Part shown: positions 50,501 through 56,307 of the stretch, one piece after another
Layout of the letters: every line of letters begins with the position of its first letter
Numbering within the stretch: position 1 is the stretch's first letter
Source: Gigantopelta aegis
Lineage: Eukaryota; Mollusca; Gastropoda; Neomphalida; Peltospiridae
DNA length: 64,000 nucleotides
Assembly: GCF_016097555.1 (NCBI RefSeq)
Contig: NC_054704.1
Coordinates: forward strand, 47,546,413 to 47,610,412
Reading direction: 5' to 3'
The notes under the pieces: generated by a model
Seen by the model: only the letters and a program-made list of their open reading frames with translations
The model's database searches: none
Told to the model about the DNA's origin: nothing
Position numbers and translations under genes: made by a program

Positions 50501-53500
50501 ACAATCAATGAGTCCACTGATAGCCCTGGGGGTCAATCTTGGAACCCATCACATCATGAACTCTACCACTGAGCATCTTCCTGACTCTTGTGGCCAAAAA
50601 GAGAGTGTGTTATCATCCAGCTTCTCTTCTAAACCAGCATTTTGTGAAATACTCAGTCTTTGTAAAATTTATCAACAGGTGAGCAATAGCTAAGCTTAAA
50701 TATCTACTCAGTCTTTGTTGTGTATTTGTGTTAATAAAAGATATTCTCGAATATATTGTCTATTTAACTGACATACCCTGTCATATTTACTTTGATTAGA
50801 TTAAGATGATGTTTGCTGTTAGAACCTGACTGACCCGTTTAACCTAATCTAGCCACAGTTTTGTCATATCTAGGTTATTTTCAACTTGATGGTCAGGCTG
50901 TGAACAATGTATATTTAATAAAACGTTTATATCCATAAAATGATATACTGTTAAATCAGTCTTGTGCAGATACATGGCACAATATTTCACAAGAACCATT
51001 GTTCTGTTCTCGTGTCGGTTACACCAACTTTAAAATCACGAGAACCACCAATCAGTTATGTGATCAACAATTACATTATAAACTTAAAAGTACAATATAT
51101 CAGTAATGAAAGCGAAAACAAGTTTGTTTTTGAACCACCAATGTAGCACAGAACCGTAGTTTAAGTATTTTAGGTAGGCCTAACTTATAGGTTATGAGAA
51201 TTATAATAATTAACCGAACAATCTGTTACCAAAGTAAAACTTACGTCAAACCGACTTCCGGTTACCTATGATTTTGAAATATTGTCCCCAGAAGATACCG
51301 TTTTTAAAAAAAGCATTCAGCAAACTTTTAAGGAAACTGCTTCATTTAAAACTAAAATCTGGCTTCCCCATCTTTTAACATATTTTTAAAAATACAAGCA
51401 CAATTGTAACTATAATTTTTAAAAACATTCCGGTAAAGACGACACCACACAAGAGCAGGCTTTGAATGTGACAAATTAGAAGCAAAGGCCATTTGGCCTA
51501 GACTGATGGAGATTTTTTTTAGGACATTCTGGCCAGAAGACAGGGCAACAAGGCCAACTCCAACAAGTGTCTTAATATACTCTTCAAAAAAAGTAGGGGA
51601 ACTCTAATAAGAATTTACAATTGCCAAAATTGTAAGGTAGGCCTATATTAGCTGTGAGGAATGGTTATATGATAACAGTGAAGGAATTGGGCAAACATTA
51701 CAACCAGTAGTTCAGTATTACAGTAGGATTTATGACCACCAAAGATCTTGAAGGACGACTGGGGTCAGAAGTGAAATTTGAAAGTTGATTTTTTTTATTA
51801 TCAGTAAATCGCAAATTCAAACAATAAGAATGACTCAAAACAAAACAATAACAACTGTATGATCAACAGAATGAAAAGGATTGACAGAAATAATGTTCCA
51901 CAGTGATTAATGGACCTTCCTGGACATTGTCAAAATTGAAAATGACACCCTATGCATGTGTACGGGGCACTTGCGTGATGCATGTGCAAACAATGGGATG
52001 CGTTGATAAACAGACATGAACGTTCTTTATTAGGATGTCTGTGGTCAAAACGTATGTTCAGTCTAATAGTTGATATTACAATTAATATTTCAGGTTCCCC
52101 TACTTTTTTTGAAGAGTATATAACACTTAAACATCCATTTAAAATTAAGAATTGGTCACTGCTAAATTCAAGCCCTGCAAGAATAAATGATCGCATAACA
52201 ACCAATGAAATGGTCATGTCTGTCTTGTCACCTGATAATCATTTAGGATACACTCATACAATGCACTCATATTGTGTGGTGTCATCTTAAGTCATTCTGT
52301 GGATACCTTCAACATCCTATATATAACTCACAAGTCTCATTGCCATTGCTAACACTTAACAGAATTTTTTTTTTTTAAATTATCATTTGAACTGTTATGG
52401 ATATTACATATATGTATTAAAGGTGCATATCCTTGTTTCAAACCGTAAAAAGTGGACACTAAGTTTGTTTAAGTTACAGACCTGTAACACATTTGAATAA
52501 CATTACAAGAGAGTGAAACAAAAGAATCTGTGATATTGAAACATTGTTAAAAATAGACTAAAACTTGACTCCATAACTGTTATTTCTCAGACACACGTGC
52601 GTTTTTAAAAATATGAAAAATTCATTTTGTGGCATTAAAAACACGAGGATGACCAGAAACATTTTGGTTGTACGGAAATGGATTATCTAAACAATAAAAT
52701 ATTTATAAATATAATGTTTGATTTCAGTGATGATAAATGGCTCTAATAGTGAAAAATATGCCTTAGTGTTTAAAAACTAGGGTATGTCCCTTTAAGAAGA
52801 AAGATAATTCCTCAAGCAGTTTCGAAACAAGATTCTGGATGTAAATTCAATTCCACCCACCCACCCCCCACCCCCAACCCATCTTTCTGTCATGAATGTG
52901 AATATGTTCATAATTAGGAAATTTGGTCTGAATCAAATTTATCCCAGTGAGTAGGATACCATATAATCATTGTCTATTTCACTAACATTTCATTTGAATG
53001 TGACCTACATTGTAGATAACTATACAAATTAAACAATGATGAAGTGGTGGAACAAAACAAAAATGTACTATCTAAATTATAAATGCTTAAAGTTTAAAAA
53101 CACTCAAAACCGCAGCTTTAATACAATATAATTGTACCTATTGTGCAATCTGACCTGGAAGTGTAGTTAGAAAATTAATATTGTTTTTAATGACAACACA
53201 GCACATTAAAAAAAAATGGTTAGCATGAGTTCTACCCGTACCCCTTTTTAATGATTAGAGTAATTTTTGGTATATGGTTAGTCTTTAGAGCCTCTGATAT
53301 AGAGGGGTATGGGTCGAACTCTTTCCAAATGGTTATTTGGTGTCTAACATACAAATTACTGGCAAGAGAAAAGAAATATGCTACAACCACATTATTCCTA
53401 ATGACAAAGCAGCAATGAATCTTTTATATGCACTTTTCCATAGACAGGACAGTACACCCCGTGGATTTTGATGTAATCAGTCACGGGGCAGTGGTTGGAA

Positions 53501-54169
53501 CAAGATATCTTAATATACACTTTTTGGTGAACAGAATCATAAATATGGAGTATGTCAATAAACACCCATAAAAAAAACACCTTGTATATAATTTGTATGT
53601 GTATATATATGTATGCATGCATGTGATTACTGTTGTTTTCTGTTTTGGGGGTGGTATGATGGGTGGCATATGATGGTGATCGTAGGGGTTACTTGTCGTC
53701 CCATTGTAATACCCTTTAACAAATTACTTTCACTTTCTCCATCATGTAACCAACATTTCTAAATACACACAACACAATTCAAAGGAAGACTGGCCTACAT
53801 CTTAATCACATATCCACCTGAGCACCTTTCAAGTTGCCGCCAGGTAAGATACGTGTAATGTCTATCATATGTACGTACCTCGCCAACAGGCAAGTCGTAA
53901 CAGTCGGCGATCTTCTGATACAGTTCTTTGACGTTTGTGAACCCAGATATAATGCCTGTGGGGCTTCCGTGGGCCTGCTGACAGTGGAAAACCAGTTTGG
54001 GTTTGGCTGGCTGGGCCGGGGGTTCCGGACCCCCTCTCGAAACCTTACCCCCTCCATTCGTCTCGGGGGCTTCGTTTGGGCGTGACGAGAGATCGTTATT
54101 GGTCGTCGCCTTGCCTTGATTCTCAGCTAAATTTTCTTTGCTCTTGTTCTTTCTACCAAAGATCGGCAT
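21918..54169 (-). CDS. GIPC: GIPC-family PDZ adaptor (five coding exons, complete)
   Basis: GIPC proteins are cytosolic adaptors that bind C-terminal PDZ ligands of receptors and transporters and couple them to myosin VI for endosomal transport. The spliced frame is 342 codons (human GIPC1 is 333). Residues 1-56 are a polar, Pro/Gly/Asn-rich N-terminus; about 58-125 form the GH1 dimerisation domain ([28 protein letters not shown], then FCTLNTHK and [13 protein letters not shown]); the PDZ domain covers about 133-213 with carboxylate-binding loop [20 protein letters not shown]; residues 255-342 are the GH2 myosin VI-binding domain ([32 protein letters not shown]). Start ATG at 54169 opens a frame with no closer upstream alternative; stop TGA at 21918-21920. 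Exons: 54169-53879, 41549-41180, 24734-24634, 24143-24062, 22102-21918, all GT/AG, phases 0, 1, 0, 1. No frameshift or missing key residue. Introns 1 and 2 are about 12.3 and 16.4 kb and full of repeats. Which GIPC paralogue it equals cannot be told; most invertebrates have one. Confidence 0.97.
22188..22300 (+). mobile_element. SINE fragment, tRNA-like head 2
   Basis: TTGCTCAGTCTGTAGAACGC (A box) and CATAGGATCAAACC (B box) followed by CATTCTCTGACTGG; the core and tail are not recognisable. Antisense to GIPC within intron 4. The 94-codon plus frame here is a shadow. Confidence 0.6.
23165..23298 (-). mobile_element. decayed SINE, head 2
   Basis: GGTTGGAATAGGAGGAAACC, GATCCTAGGACACGCGCACC and GTGCTCTAGCAATGGAGCTA read as the reversed tRNA-like head 2 plus part of the body. 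Preceded by a C17 run (about 23137-23153). Confidence 0.55.
23371..23985. mobile_element. candidate DNA-transposon relic with imperfect inverted ends
   Basis: CTATGGTCACACCAGCCTTA at the left and TAAGGCTTAAGGCGATCATAG at the right are imperfect reverse complements. The interior is unusually rich in short CG palindromes (TACGACGGTCGTA, CGACGTCGTA). It contains the (TG)n tract at 23443-23494. No transposase seen; target duplication unclear. Confidence 0.45.
23443..23494. repeat. (TG)n microsatellite
   Basis: About 25 uninterrupted TG units. The frame with a poly-His/Thr run on the minus strand is an artefact of it. Confidence 0.97.
24062..24143 (-). CDS. GIPC: GIPC exon 4
   Basis: 82 nt: acceptor TGACATTTCAG, donor CTAG|GTGAGT. 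Encodes [19 protein letters not shown] then MGINDTEL, the conserved first helix of the GH2 domain (human VDDLLESYMGIRDTEL). Begins in phase 0 and leaves one base for exon 5. Confidence 0.96.
24144..24633 (-). other. GIPC intron 3 (490 bp)
   Basis: Donor GTATGTA, acceptor TTTCAG; phase 0. Repeat-free, AT-rich. Confidence 0.94.
24634..24734 (-). CDS. GIPC: GIPC exon 3
   Basis: 101 nt: acceptor TTTCTTGCAG, donor GAAATA|GTATGTA. Completes a Ser codon and encodes a Gly/Lys-rich linker ([18 protein letters not shown]) ending [13 protein letters not shown], matching LRLRSRGPATVE of vertebrate GIPC between the PDZ and GH2 domains. Confidence 0.96.
25405..25575. mobile_element. pogo/Tigger-like MITE, copy 1 (diverged)
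   Basis: AAACCCCTCTAAAACCGACC at the left; TTCCGGTTTCACTGTA at the right as inverted end. Same family as 44621-44801, 45383-45948 and 46955-47136 (shared GTCCCATGGGT-like segment near the right end). Confidence 0.6.
25862..26065. mobile_element. 204-bp CAG-ended MITE with 6-bp duplication
   Basis: CAGGGTTT at the left, AAACCCTA at the right, ATAAAG on both sides (25856-25861 and 26066-26071). Confidence 0.6.
26072..28337. other. intronic AT-rich sequence, nothing recognised
   Basis: Minus-strand frames near 26661-26969 and 27876-28278 lack splice context or domain resemblance; treated as chance. Confidence 0.45.
28338..28770. repeat. dispersed repeat, copy 1
   Basis: GTCAAAGTTCGAGGTGCACC begins a 430-bp block that I recall as widely repeated in molluscs; the start recurs as GTCAAAGTTCGAGGTACACC at 48197 with diverged downstream sequence. 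Family not identified; no convincing frame. Confidence 0.5.
28905..29050 (-). mobile_element. decayed SINE body with head 2
   Basis: AATGACAGGATAACACACAC, CCTTTGATGTGCCAATTGTG and CAATCCTATGATCCGTTGTA are degraded core and head-2 sequences. Confidence 0.55.
29193..29215. repeat. poly(G), 23 nt
   Basis: Uninterrupted G run 66 bp before a type A SINE. Confidence 0.95.
29281..29602 (+). mobile_element. tRNA-headed SINE, type A, sense on plus
   Basis: GGGTGGGATGTAGCCCAGTG head with A box, then CTAGGATCGATCC (B box), core, and tail ending AAATAAAACATTTCTTTC. Flanks TTCTGTTGTACT and TTCTGTTGTATT are a probable target duplication with one mismatch. Confidence 0.9.
29685..30020 (-). mobile_element. 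MITE related to the element at 49461-49809
   Basis: Reverse orientation copy: shares GCAATTTTTAAAAGAATTGC-type and CACCTGGTGTACATAATCTG segments and ends AAGTTTGAGGCCTG. Terminal repeats are degraded. Confidence 0.65.
30473..30837 (+). mobile_element. tRNA-headed SINE, type C head
   Basis: GACCGGCCTCGGTGGCGTCG head, B box GGGTTCGGATCCC, core and tail AAATAAAACATTTCTTTC. Lacks the GGTAGGTGTAAACC segment present in the other type C copies. Confidence 0.88.
30971..31294 (-). mobile_element. tRNA-headed SINE, type A
   Basis: AAAATGTTTTATTTAATGAC at the left, reversed head GGGCTACATCCTGCCCC at the right. Moderately diverged. Frames of 98-117 codons over it are shadows. Confidence 0.85.
31340..31456 (-). 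mobile_element. SINE type B tail, truncated by a C run
   Basis: AACAAGAGCACATTAATTAA, ATCATCAGCTACTGGATGTA and AGCAGTAAGGGACC, then the body is cut off by a poly(C) tract. Confidence 0.75.
31457..31492. repeat. poly(C), 36 nt
   Basis: Longest G/C homopolymer of the window; it replaces the rest of a SINE body, which could mean expansion, a deletion, or an assembly join. Confidence 0.95.
31738..31768. repeat. (TCCTA)n short tandem repeat
   Basis: ATCCTATCCTATCCTATCCT; just upstream (31676-31716) is a plus-oriented scrap of the type D SINE tail (GCTTGAACCTTAATTGGATA). Confidence 0.8.
32476..32685 (-). mobile_element. SINE type B, head missing
   Basis: CTGTTTTGTTTAACGACACC, ATTGATTTATTAATCATTGG, core, ending GTACTGGCTGGAACC. 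The tRNA-like head is absent; 85 bp later the 60-bp satellite begins. Confidence 0.8.
32771..33202. repeat. 60-bp satellite, 7 copies (intronic)
   Basis: CATTTCTGAATATTGACAAC recurs every 60 bp. As 60 is a multiple of 3, frames stay open: the minus strand gives a 169-codon frame of 20-residue repeats ([20 protein letters not shown]) and a 133-codon frame. Alternating AGTACTG/AGTGCTG variants in copies 2-5 suggest a dimeric step. It lies in intron 2 of GIPC; the frames are most likely by-products. Confidence 0.95.
33280..33470 (-). mobile_element. SINE type B, partial
   Basis: TTTAATGACACCAATAGAGC, TTATTAATCATCGGCTACTA and AGCAGCAAGGATCTTTTAT; right part decayed. Confidence 0.7.
33471..34107. 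other. intronic AT-rich sequence, nothing recognised
   Basis: No repeats or plausible exons seen. Confidence 0.45.
34108..34425 (-). mobile_element. tRNA-headed SINE, type A
   Basis: GGAAATGTTTTATTTAACGA at the left; reversed head (GGGGATCAATCCC, ACCACTAGGCTATG) at the right. Confidence 0.87.
34548..34596. repeat. (TA)n(CA)n microsatellite
   Basis: About 17 TA units followed by CACACACACACA. Confidence 0.95.
34900..34927. repeat. poly(G), 28 nt
   Basis: Uninterrupted G run; a G10-G11 run is also present near 34782. Confidence 0.95.
35344..35482. mobile_element. 139-bp foldback element
   Basis: Arms of about 65 bp: GTTGTAGAAGCATC ... GGTATATGGCTTTTTATGTA at the left, reversed at the right with about 88% identity and almost no spacer (TCGCCTTCAGCTC). 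The palindrome would form a long hairpin or cruciform. No clear target duplication. Confidence 0.85.
35487..35768 (-). mobile_element. SINE, type B tail with tRNA-like head 2
   Basis: TTGTTTAACAAAATTAGAGT tail, core AGCAGCAAGGGATCTTTTAT, then a different head: on the minus strand TAGCTCAGTCGGTAGGG (A box) and GTAGGATCGAATC (B box). Confidence 0.85.
36091..36911. mobile_element. 821-bp TTAA-flanked element
   Basis: TTAAAGGGACACACCCTAGTT at the left; the right end reversed is TTAAAGCCGCAAGCCCTAGT. Outer 35-40% resembles the shorter elements at 49203-49929 and 52417-52795. The interior contains a CpG-richer stretch and a 78-codon minus frame (36559-36795), not recognised. piggyBac- or Kolobok-type non-autonomous element by its TTAA. 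Confidence 0.75.
36908..37250. mobile_element. 343-bp TTAA MITE abutting the previous element
   Basis: TTAAAGAGACATTCCTGAGT at the left; ACTCAGGAATGTCCCTTTAA at the right, a near-perfect 20-bp inverted end. It shares the TTAA at 36908-36911 with its neighbour. Confidence 0.88.
37251..38521. other. intronic AT-rich sequence, nothing recognised
   Basis: Short G-rich tract at 37258-37280; otherwise no repeat or exon. Confidence 0.45.
38525..38577. repeat. inverted repeat beside microsatellite
   Basis: TTTAATAACAGGCTATATA pairs with TATATAGCCTGTTATTAAA. A third partial copy (CCTGTTATTAA) follows the microsatellite at 38760. Confidence 0.85.
38589..38756. repeat. compound (TA)n(TG)n(TATC)n(TA)n microsatellite
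   Basis: About 165 bp of dinucleotide and tetranucleotide repeats. Confidence 0.95.
38763..39028 (-). mobile_element. tRNA-headed SINE, type D tail
   Basis: TTTATTTGAATTTATTTTCA and CATGCTTATATCCAATTAAG at the left, then GGGAGCCGGTACCGTGCAG and the reversed type C-like head (GGCTTAACCACGACACTACC). Second copy at 42384-42655; scraps at 31676, 48885 and 55543. Confidence 0.75.
39450..39930 (-). mobile_element. degraded MITE (49461 family) carrying a nested MITE
   Basis: Left part (CGCAAGACTCAAACTTAACA ... TTTACACCTGG) and right part (TATACATTATCTGCCAGTAT ... ATTCTTAAATTTGAGCACTG) match consecutive segments of the 49461 family in reverse; they are separated by the element at 39543-39720. Confidence 0.7.
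39543..39720. mobile_element. 178-bp CAG-ended MITE, nested, 5-bp duplication
   Basis: CAGGGCTATCTCTGG / CCAGAGCTAGCCCTG ends; CCTGG duplicated at 39538-39542 and 39721-39725. Matching end sequences also occur at 61276 (GGGCTAGCTCTGGG) and 61786 (GAGCTAGCCCTG). Confidence 0.82.
40093..40225. mobile_element. 133-bp CAG-ended MITE, 5-bp duplication
   Basis: Perfect 15-bp ends CAGTGTGCGATTTTG / CAAAATCGCACACTG; CCATA at 40088-40092 and 40226-40230. Internal CCCGATTGG...  is less AT-rich than the intron. Confidence 0.87.
40231..41179. other. intronic sequence upstream of exon 2 donor, nothing recognised
   Basis: AT-rich, no repeats identified. Confidence 0.45.
41180..41549 (-). CDS. GIPC: GIPC exon 2 (end of GH1 and whole PDZ domain)
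   Basis: 370 nt: acceptor TTTTTCAG, donor TTTT|GTAAGT. Residues 98-220. Starts [20 protein letters not shown] (GH1 end), then [19 protein letters not shown], the PDZ loop [39 protein letters not shown] and [18 protein letters not shown]. In vertebrates this region is split by more introns; here PDZ sits in one exon. The ATG at 41513 is internal (M110), not a start. Confidence 0.97.
41637..41753. mobile_element. 117-bp foldback MITE
   Basis: CCTGGCTCC...GGAGCCAGG ends; inside, ACTTAAGTCAATGTATGATA pairs with TATCATACATTGACTTAAGT without mismatch. Nearly the whole element is a palindrome. Confidence 0.87.
41749..41873. mobile_element. 125-bp foldback MITE, copy 2, abutting the previous one
   Basis: CCAGGGGCCTAATTCATAAA / TTTAGTGAATTAGGCTCCTGG. 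Shares CCAGG (41749-41753) with its neighbour. Copy 1 is at 20414-20518; this copy has an extra ATCACAAAGTTGTGA segment. Confidence 0.85.
42018..42256 (-). mobile_element. SINE type B tail with degraded head 2
   Basis: TTAGTTTTGTTTAATACCAC, core GCAGCAAGGGATCTTTTAA, and GATCCTACAACTCAAGCACC. Confidence 0.75.
42263..42326 (+). mobile_element. SINE type A tail fragment
   Basis: GACGCCATATAACCGTAAAT to AAATAAACCATTTCCTTCC. Only the last 64 bp; directly follows the head of the oppositely oriented type B copy. Confidence 0.8.
42384..42655 (-). mobile_element. tRNA-headed SINE, type D tail
   Basis: TTTCATTTCAATTTATTTTC, CATACTTATGTCCAATTCAG, GGGAGCCGGTAATGTGATG and reversed head CACTACACCACCGAGGCCAG. 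Partner of 38763-39028. Confidence 0.77.
42699..43012 (+). mobile_element. tRNA-headed SINE, type A, 13-bp duplication
   Basis: Diverged head (AGGTGGGACGTCATACAGCG), intact core and tail AATAAAACACTTCTTTTT. CTGACTTCAATCT (42686-42698) and CTGACTCCAATCT (43013-43025) flank it. Confidence 0.87.
43026..43841. other. intronic sequence with chance frames
   Basis: A 129-codon minus frame (43227-43616) and a 67-codon plus frame overlap; no domain or splice support. Confidence 0.4.
43842..44150 (-). mobile_element. SINE, type B tail with tRNA-like head 2
   Basis: TTTGTTTTGTTTAACGACAC, ATTGATTAATCAATCATCGG, core AGCAGCAAGGGATTTTTTAT, and on the minus strand TTAGCTCAGTCGGTTGAG (A box). Confidence 0.85.
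44477..44511. repeat. (TG)n microsatellite
   Basis: About 17 units. Confidence 0.95.
44621..44801. mobile_element. pogo/Tigger-like MITE, copy 2
   Basis: TAGTGAAAACTGTCTAAACCGG at the left is the inverse of CCGGTTTAGACAGGTTTCACT at the right, near a TA. Interior AGGTCCCTGG-type segment as in the other copies. Confidence 0.8.
44879..45299. mobile_element. 421-bp hAT-type non-autonomous element, 8-bp duplication
   Basis: Ends TAGGGTCTCCATGAG / CTCGTAGAGGCCCTA (imperfect inverted repeats); TAAATCTC duplicated exactly at 44871-44878 and 45300-45307. GAGT/ACTCG motifs recur internally near both ends (TACTCGGACACAGGTCGAGT, GAGTACTCGAGTCC). No transposase. Confidence 0.87.
45383..45948. mobile_element. 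pogo/Tigger-like MITE, copy 3, carrying a nested MITE
   Basis: TACAATAAAACCTTTTTGAAAC and AACAAACTGGAATGCTATCA at the left; CTCCGGTTTAGACAGGTTTT at the right. About 190 bp of the length is the insertion at 45557-45744; further AT-rich sequence is unplaced. Confidence 0.7.
45557..45744. mobile_element. 188-bp CAG-ended MITE, nested
   Basis: CAGTGTTTGAGATTAA / TTAATCTCGAACACTG ends, A5 on both sides as possible 5-bp duplication. Interior has repeated GGGATACCAG/CTGGTATCCC-like blocks (GATATCCCAGGGATACCAG). Confidence 0.8.
46199..46950. repeat. 53-bp satellite, about 14 copies (intronic)
   Basis: ATACACATGTAGCC recurs at 46201, 46254, 46307 and on; two units near 46786 and 46840 carry an extra CA. 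Each unit has a hairpin ACCACATGCGGTGGT. Plus and minus frames of 63-68 codons are by-products. Confidence 0.97.
46955..47136. mobile_element. pogo/Tigger-like MITE, copy 4 (diverged)
   Basis: TACAGTTAAAACCCTCTAAAC at the left; TAGTGGGATCACTCTGTA at the right as degraded inverse. Adjoins the 53-bp satellite. Confidence 0.6.
47156..47522 (-). mobile_element. tRNA-headed SINE, type A, long (GGAA)n tail, 14-bp duplication
   Basis: (GGAA)n of about 40 bp precedes ATGTTTTATTTAATGACG. TCTAAACTAGGAAG flanks it (47142-47155 and 47523-47536). The head has an insert TATATATA in its A-box region. Confidence 0.88.
47537..48463. other. intronic AT-rich sequence with a repeat scrap
   Basis: 48197-48420 begins GTCAAAGTTCGAGGTACACC, the second copy of the dispersed repeat at 28338. 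The rest is unrecognised; CCATGGAGAC...TTGCCATG near 47850-47920 resembles the 49461 family weakly. Confidence 0.45.
48464..48488. repeat. poly(C), 25 nt
   Basis: Uninterrupted C run. Confidence 0.95.
48885..49050 (-). mobile_element. SINE type D, partial and degraded
   Basis: TTATATTTATTTACATGCTT, ATATCCAACAGGGCTTTAAA, AAAGTCCTGAGCACACATC. Confidence 0.5.
49203..49929. mobile_element. TTAA-type element interrupted by a nested MITE
   Basis: AAGGGACATACCCTAGTTTTT at the left; AATAGGGTGTCCCTTTAA at the right. Without the insertion at 49461-49809 it is about 372 bp, the size of the sister copy at 52417-52795. Confidence 0.82.
49461..49809. mobile_element. 349-bp CAG-ended MITE, nested, 6-bp duplication
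   Basis: CAGGGCTCGAACTTAA / TTAAGTTCGAGCCCTG perfect 16-bp ends; CCATTT at 49455-49460 and 49810-49815. Copies at 29685-30020 and 39450-39930. Confidence 0.9.
49930..51577. other. intronic sequence, little recognised
   Basis: 50480-50580 holds a faint SINE head scrap (GAGTCCACTGATAGCCC, CTACCACTGAGC). 51440-51480 has ACGACACCACACAAGAGCA, a scrap of the type B tail. Remainder unrecognised. Confidence 0.4.
51578..52118. mobile_element. 541-bp Tc1/mariner-type non-autonomous element
   Basis: Perfect terminal inverted repeats of about 25 bp, containing CTCTTCAAAAAAAGTAGGGG, at 51578 and reversed at 52094-52118, flanked by TA. Overlapping opposite frames of 95-102 codons in the interior do not resemble a transposase. 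Confidence 0.88.
52417..52795. mobile_element. 379-bp TTAA element, sister of 49203-49929
   Basis: TTAAAGGTGCATATCCTTGTT at the left; AACTAGGGTATGTCCCTTTAA at the right. Runs in reverse to the 49203 copy and shares CTAATAGTGAAAAATATGCC-type interior. Confidence 0.85.
53181..53505 (-). mobile_element. degraded SINE type B with an inserted inverted repeat
   Basis: TTTTAATGACAACACAGCAC (tail) and AGCAATGAATCTTTTATATG (core) are separated by about 120 bp bounded by GTTCTACCCGTACCCCT / AGGGGTATGGGTCGAAC, a probable small MITE at about 53217-53330. Confidence 0.5.
53879..54169 (-). CDS. GIPC: GIPC exon 1 (start codon, N-terminus and most of GH1)
   Basis: 291 nt, 97 codons, phase 0 at the donor [29 protein letters not shown] begins a basic, polar stretch; residues 59-97 ([38 protein letters not shown]) match the GH1 domain of human GIPC1 ([20 protein letters not shown]). 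Overlapping frames on both strands are shadows. The exon is clearly richer in CpG than its surroundings. Confidence 0.97.
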
Positions 54170-54420
54170 CTTGAAAGTTTATGCGGGATCGACACACCAA
54201 ATCTGTTTCTTTTTCCTGAACAGAACAGGTGAAAACTCAACAGGTAAATCGGTTAATCACTAATCGCCCTTTAGTCCGTAACAGCCATGAAGATGGCCGT
54301 CCAAATCGGGTAGTCGGAAGTTGCGTATGACCGAATAAACTTCTGGGCGGGGTCCTCTTTCACATAGCTTGGATGTGTACCAACAACAGACTGTGACTCC
54401 TAAAATGAGACCAAACAGTA
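54170..54420 (-). promoter_or_regulatory. candidate GIPC 5' UTR and promoter
   Basis: CpG-richer than the flanks. On the plus strand AAGATGGCCG (54290-54299) is a YY1-type motif often found at start sites. If transcription starts upstream of it, the leader contains a tiny upstream frame (54271-54288, minus: ATG GCT GTT ACG GAC TAA). No TATA box at a convincing distance. Confidence 0.4.
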
Positions 54421-55540
54421 AAAGAGTTTAAAATATTAATAAAACAAAAAAATCGTTCCAGCGATTTTAGGACGTGTGACCTTTATTCCTGGCTTTCAAC
54501 ACACCTGTGGCTTAATGAATTGACTTGTGACAGTAAGGGTTTTGTGTGACGGTCGCTGATTGGATAATGTGTACTGAATATACCTTTTCATATATGTATT
54601 TTCTTTTTTTTCTGAATAGCTGTTTAATTACAAACATAAATAACGAGCTGCGTTTGAAAGGGGTTCCAAATAGGCGCCACTCAATTAACACCAGCTTCCA
54701 AACCTTCGGGTTGCTAATTAACGTGCTATATTAGCGCACTAGCAACCACTGTTTCAACCAATCGAATTTGTTGTTGCTCTGACGTGCAGGTGATATTCGG
54801 TATTGCACGCCACCTCACCTGTCGTCTATGTACAGTGAAATCGGTTTCATAGATACCAGGAAGTGTGTGTTCGTGTAATTATGACGTAGACACGACCAGT
54901 CACGATTAACCAAGGGGTGGGGATGGGGGTGGGATGGGGGTAGGGGTGATTAATCATATAAAAATCTGTACACTCGTTTGTTTGTTTTGTTTTTGTTTTT
55001 TATTATTCGTTTACCTAAATATATTTCTAATTGTGATGCGGAAAGCTGATATTTTAGATTTAATTGTAAGTTTGCAAACAACGGTAGAAGTTAAGCGTGG
55101 ATAGGCAGATAGATCTAAATAATAAAGAAATGAAGAAAAATACTATGAAACTTAAAGGTACTATATTATAGTTACAAATGCTTTATATCGCTATTTTTAC
55201 ATTTATTTGTAATAAATAACTAGATATTAATCCATCCTACACATGTATAACATTTGTTTAAATAATTTGTTTTTAAAATATTTGTTTAATAATACGCTGT
55301 GTAAACAGAGTCGCATTCAACAGTGTCTTATTACAAGAAATCTGATGAAATTGTCGAATCTTCAAAATCTGACAAGTTGACTGGATATGGCCATCAGAGA
55401 CAGAATTGCAAAAAAAAACAAGACATAAGCGTAATTACGCTACGGAATGTTCGCAACTAAACGCGCCCAATTCATTCGGTAGTTCACTAACGATTTAATT
55501 TTTTTTTAATAATAATAAAAAATCGATTTCAATTAAATTT
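54421..55540. other. intergenic sequence upstream of GIPC, nothing recognised
   Basis: A GGGGTGGGGATGGGGG G-rich stretch lies at about 54914-54945. Otherwise AT-rich. Confidence 0.45.
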
Positions 55541-55542
55541 TA

Positions 55543-55865
55543 TTTCATTTTCATTTCAACTTATATGTTCGTGCTTATATCCAATTAGCCCTTGCCCCGC
55601 ACTCCCCCTCCAATAGTTATGAATCAAAAACATTATTGGTAGTACATCTTAAGGCAGAGATGAATTTTACTTGTAGAATGCAGGGAATTGCATTTCAGAA
55701 CATCTAGTTATCAAAATTTTACGGGGGTTCATACCCCCGAACCTCCTAGAAACTTTGCTATGCGCCTTCATTCGTTGACATCCAATAGCCGATGATTAAT
55801 AAATCAGTGTGCTCTTGTGGTGTTGTTAAGTAAAACAAAGTTAATCTTAATCTTAATCTTAATCT
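55543..55865. repeat. cluster of repeat scraps
   Basis: 55543-55590 is a SINE type D tail scrap (CGTGCTTATATCCAATTAG). 55660-55775 is a dispersed-repeat piece (GAATGCAGGGAATTGCATTT, ACGGGGGTTCATACCCCCGA). 55778-55865 is a plus-oriented SINE type B tail (CAATAGCCGATGATTAATAA) ending in (AATCTT)n. Confidence 0.6.
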
Positions 55866-56307
55866 CAGTCAGCACCTTTACCCCAATGTCTACTTGCTTC
55901 CGCCGTGCCTGGTCTACAAGCAGTTTATATGATGCATGATTATAAATAGGTGTTTACTGTTACCTCACGTTACTGTTAAAACCTTCACAGTTTTGGATTC
56001 CATCTAAGCTTTGAACCTTTTAGGCCTACAAAGATCTTAATAGCAGAAAAGGTCAGCCATTTGAATCCTCTGTCATTCCGCGTACCAAGTCATTTGTCAA
56101 TGCTATAGAAATATACAAAGGCTCAAATTTTATTCTGTGGAGTGTAAAGCAATCTATATACGTATAGTGTAGCCTAACGTTTTAAACAGCAATAATTATC
56201 GAAAACTTGATAGTCACGTGAATTAAATCAGATCAGAAATTTTAGTTTAACGTGCGCATATACCACGAATTAAAGCTTATTGTTTATTATCACTGCTGAA
56301 AATTAAT

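Larger units (their letters stand above)
41550..53878 (-). other. GIPC intron 1 (about 12.3 kb)
   Basis: Donor GAG|GTACGT at 53878, acceptor AG at 41550-41551, phase 0. Contains SINEs, MITEs, the 53-bp satellite and a Tc1-type element. No separate gene found. Confidence 0.93.
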
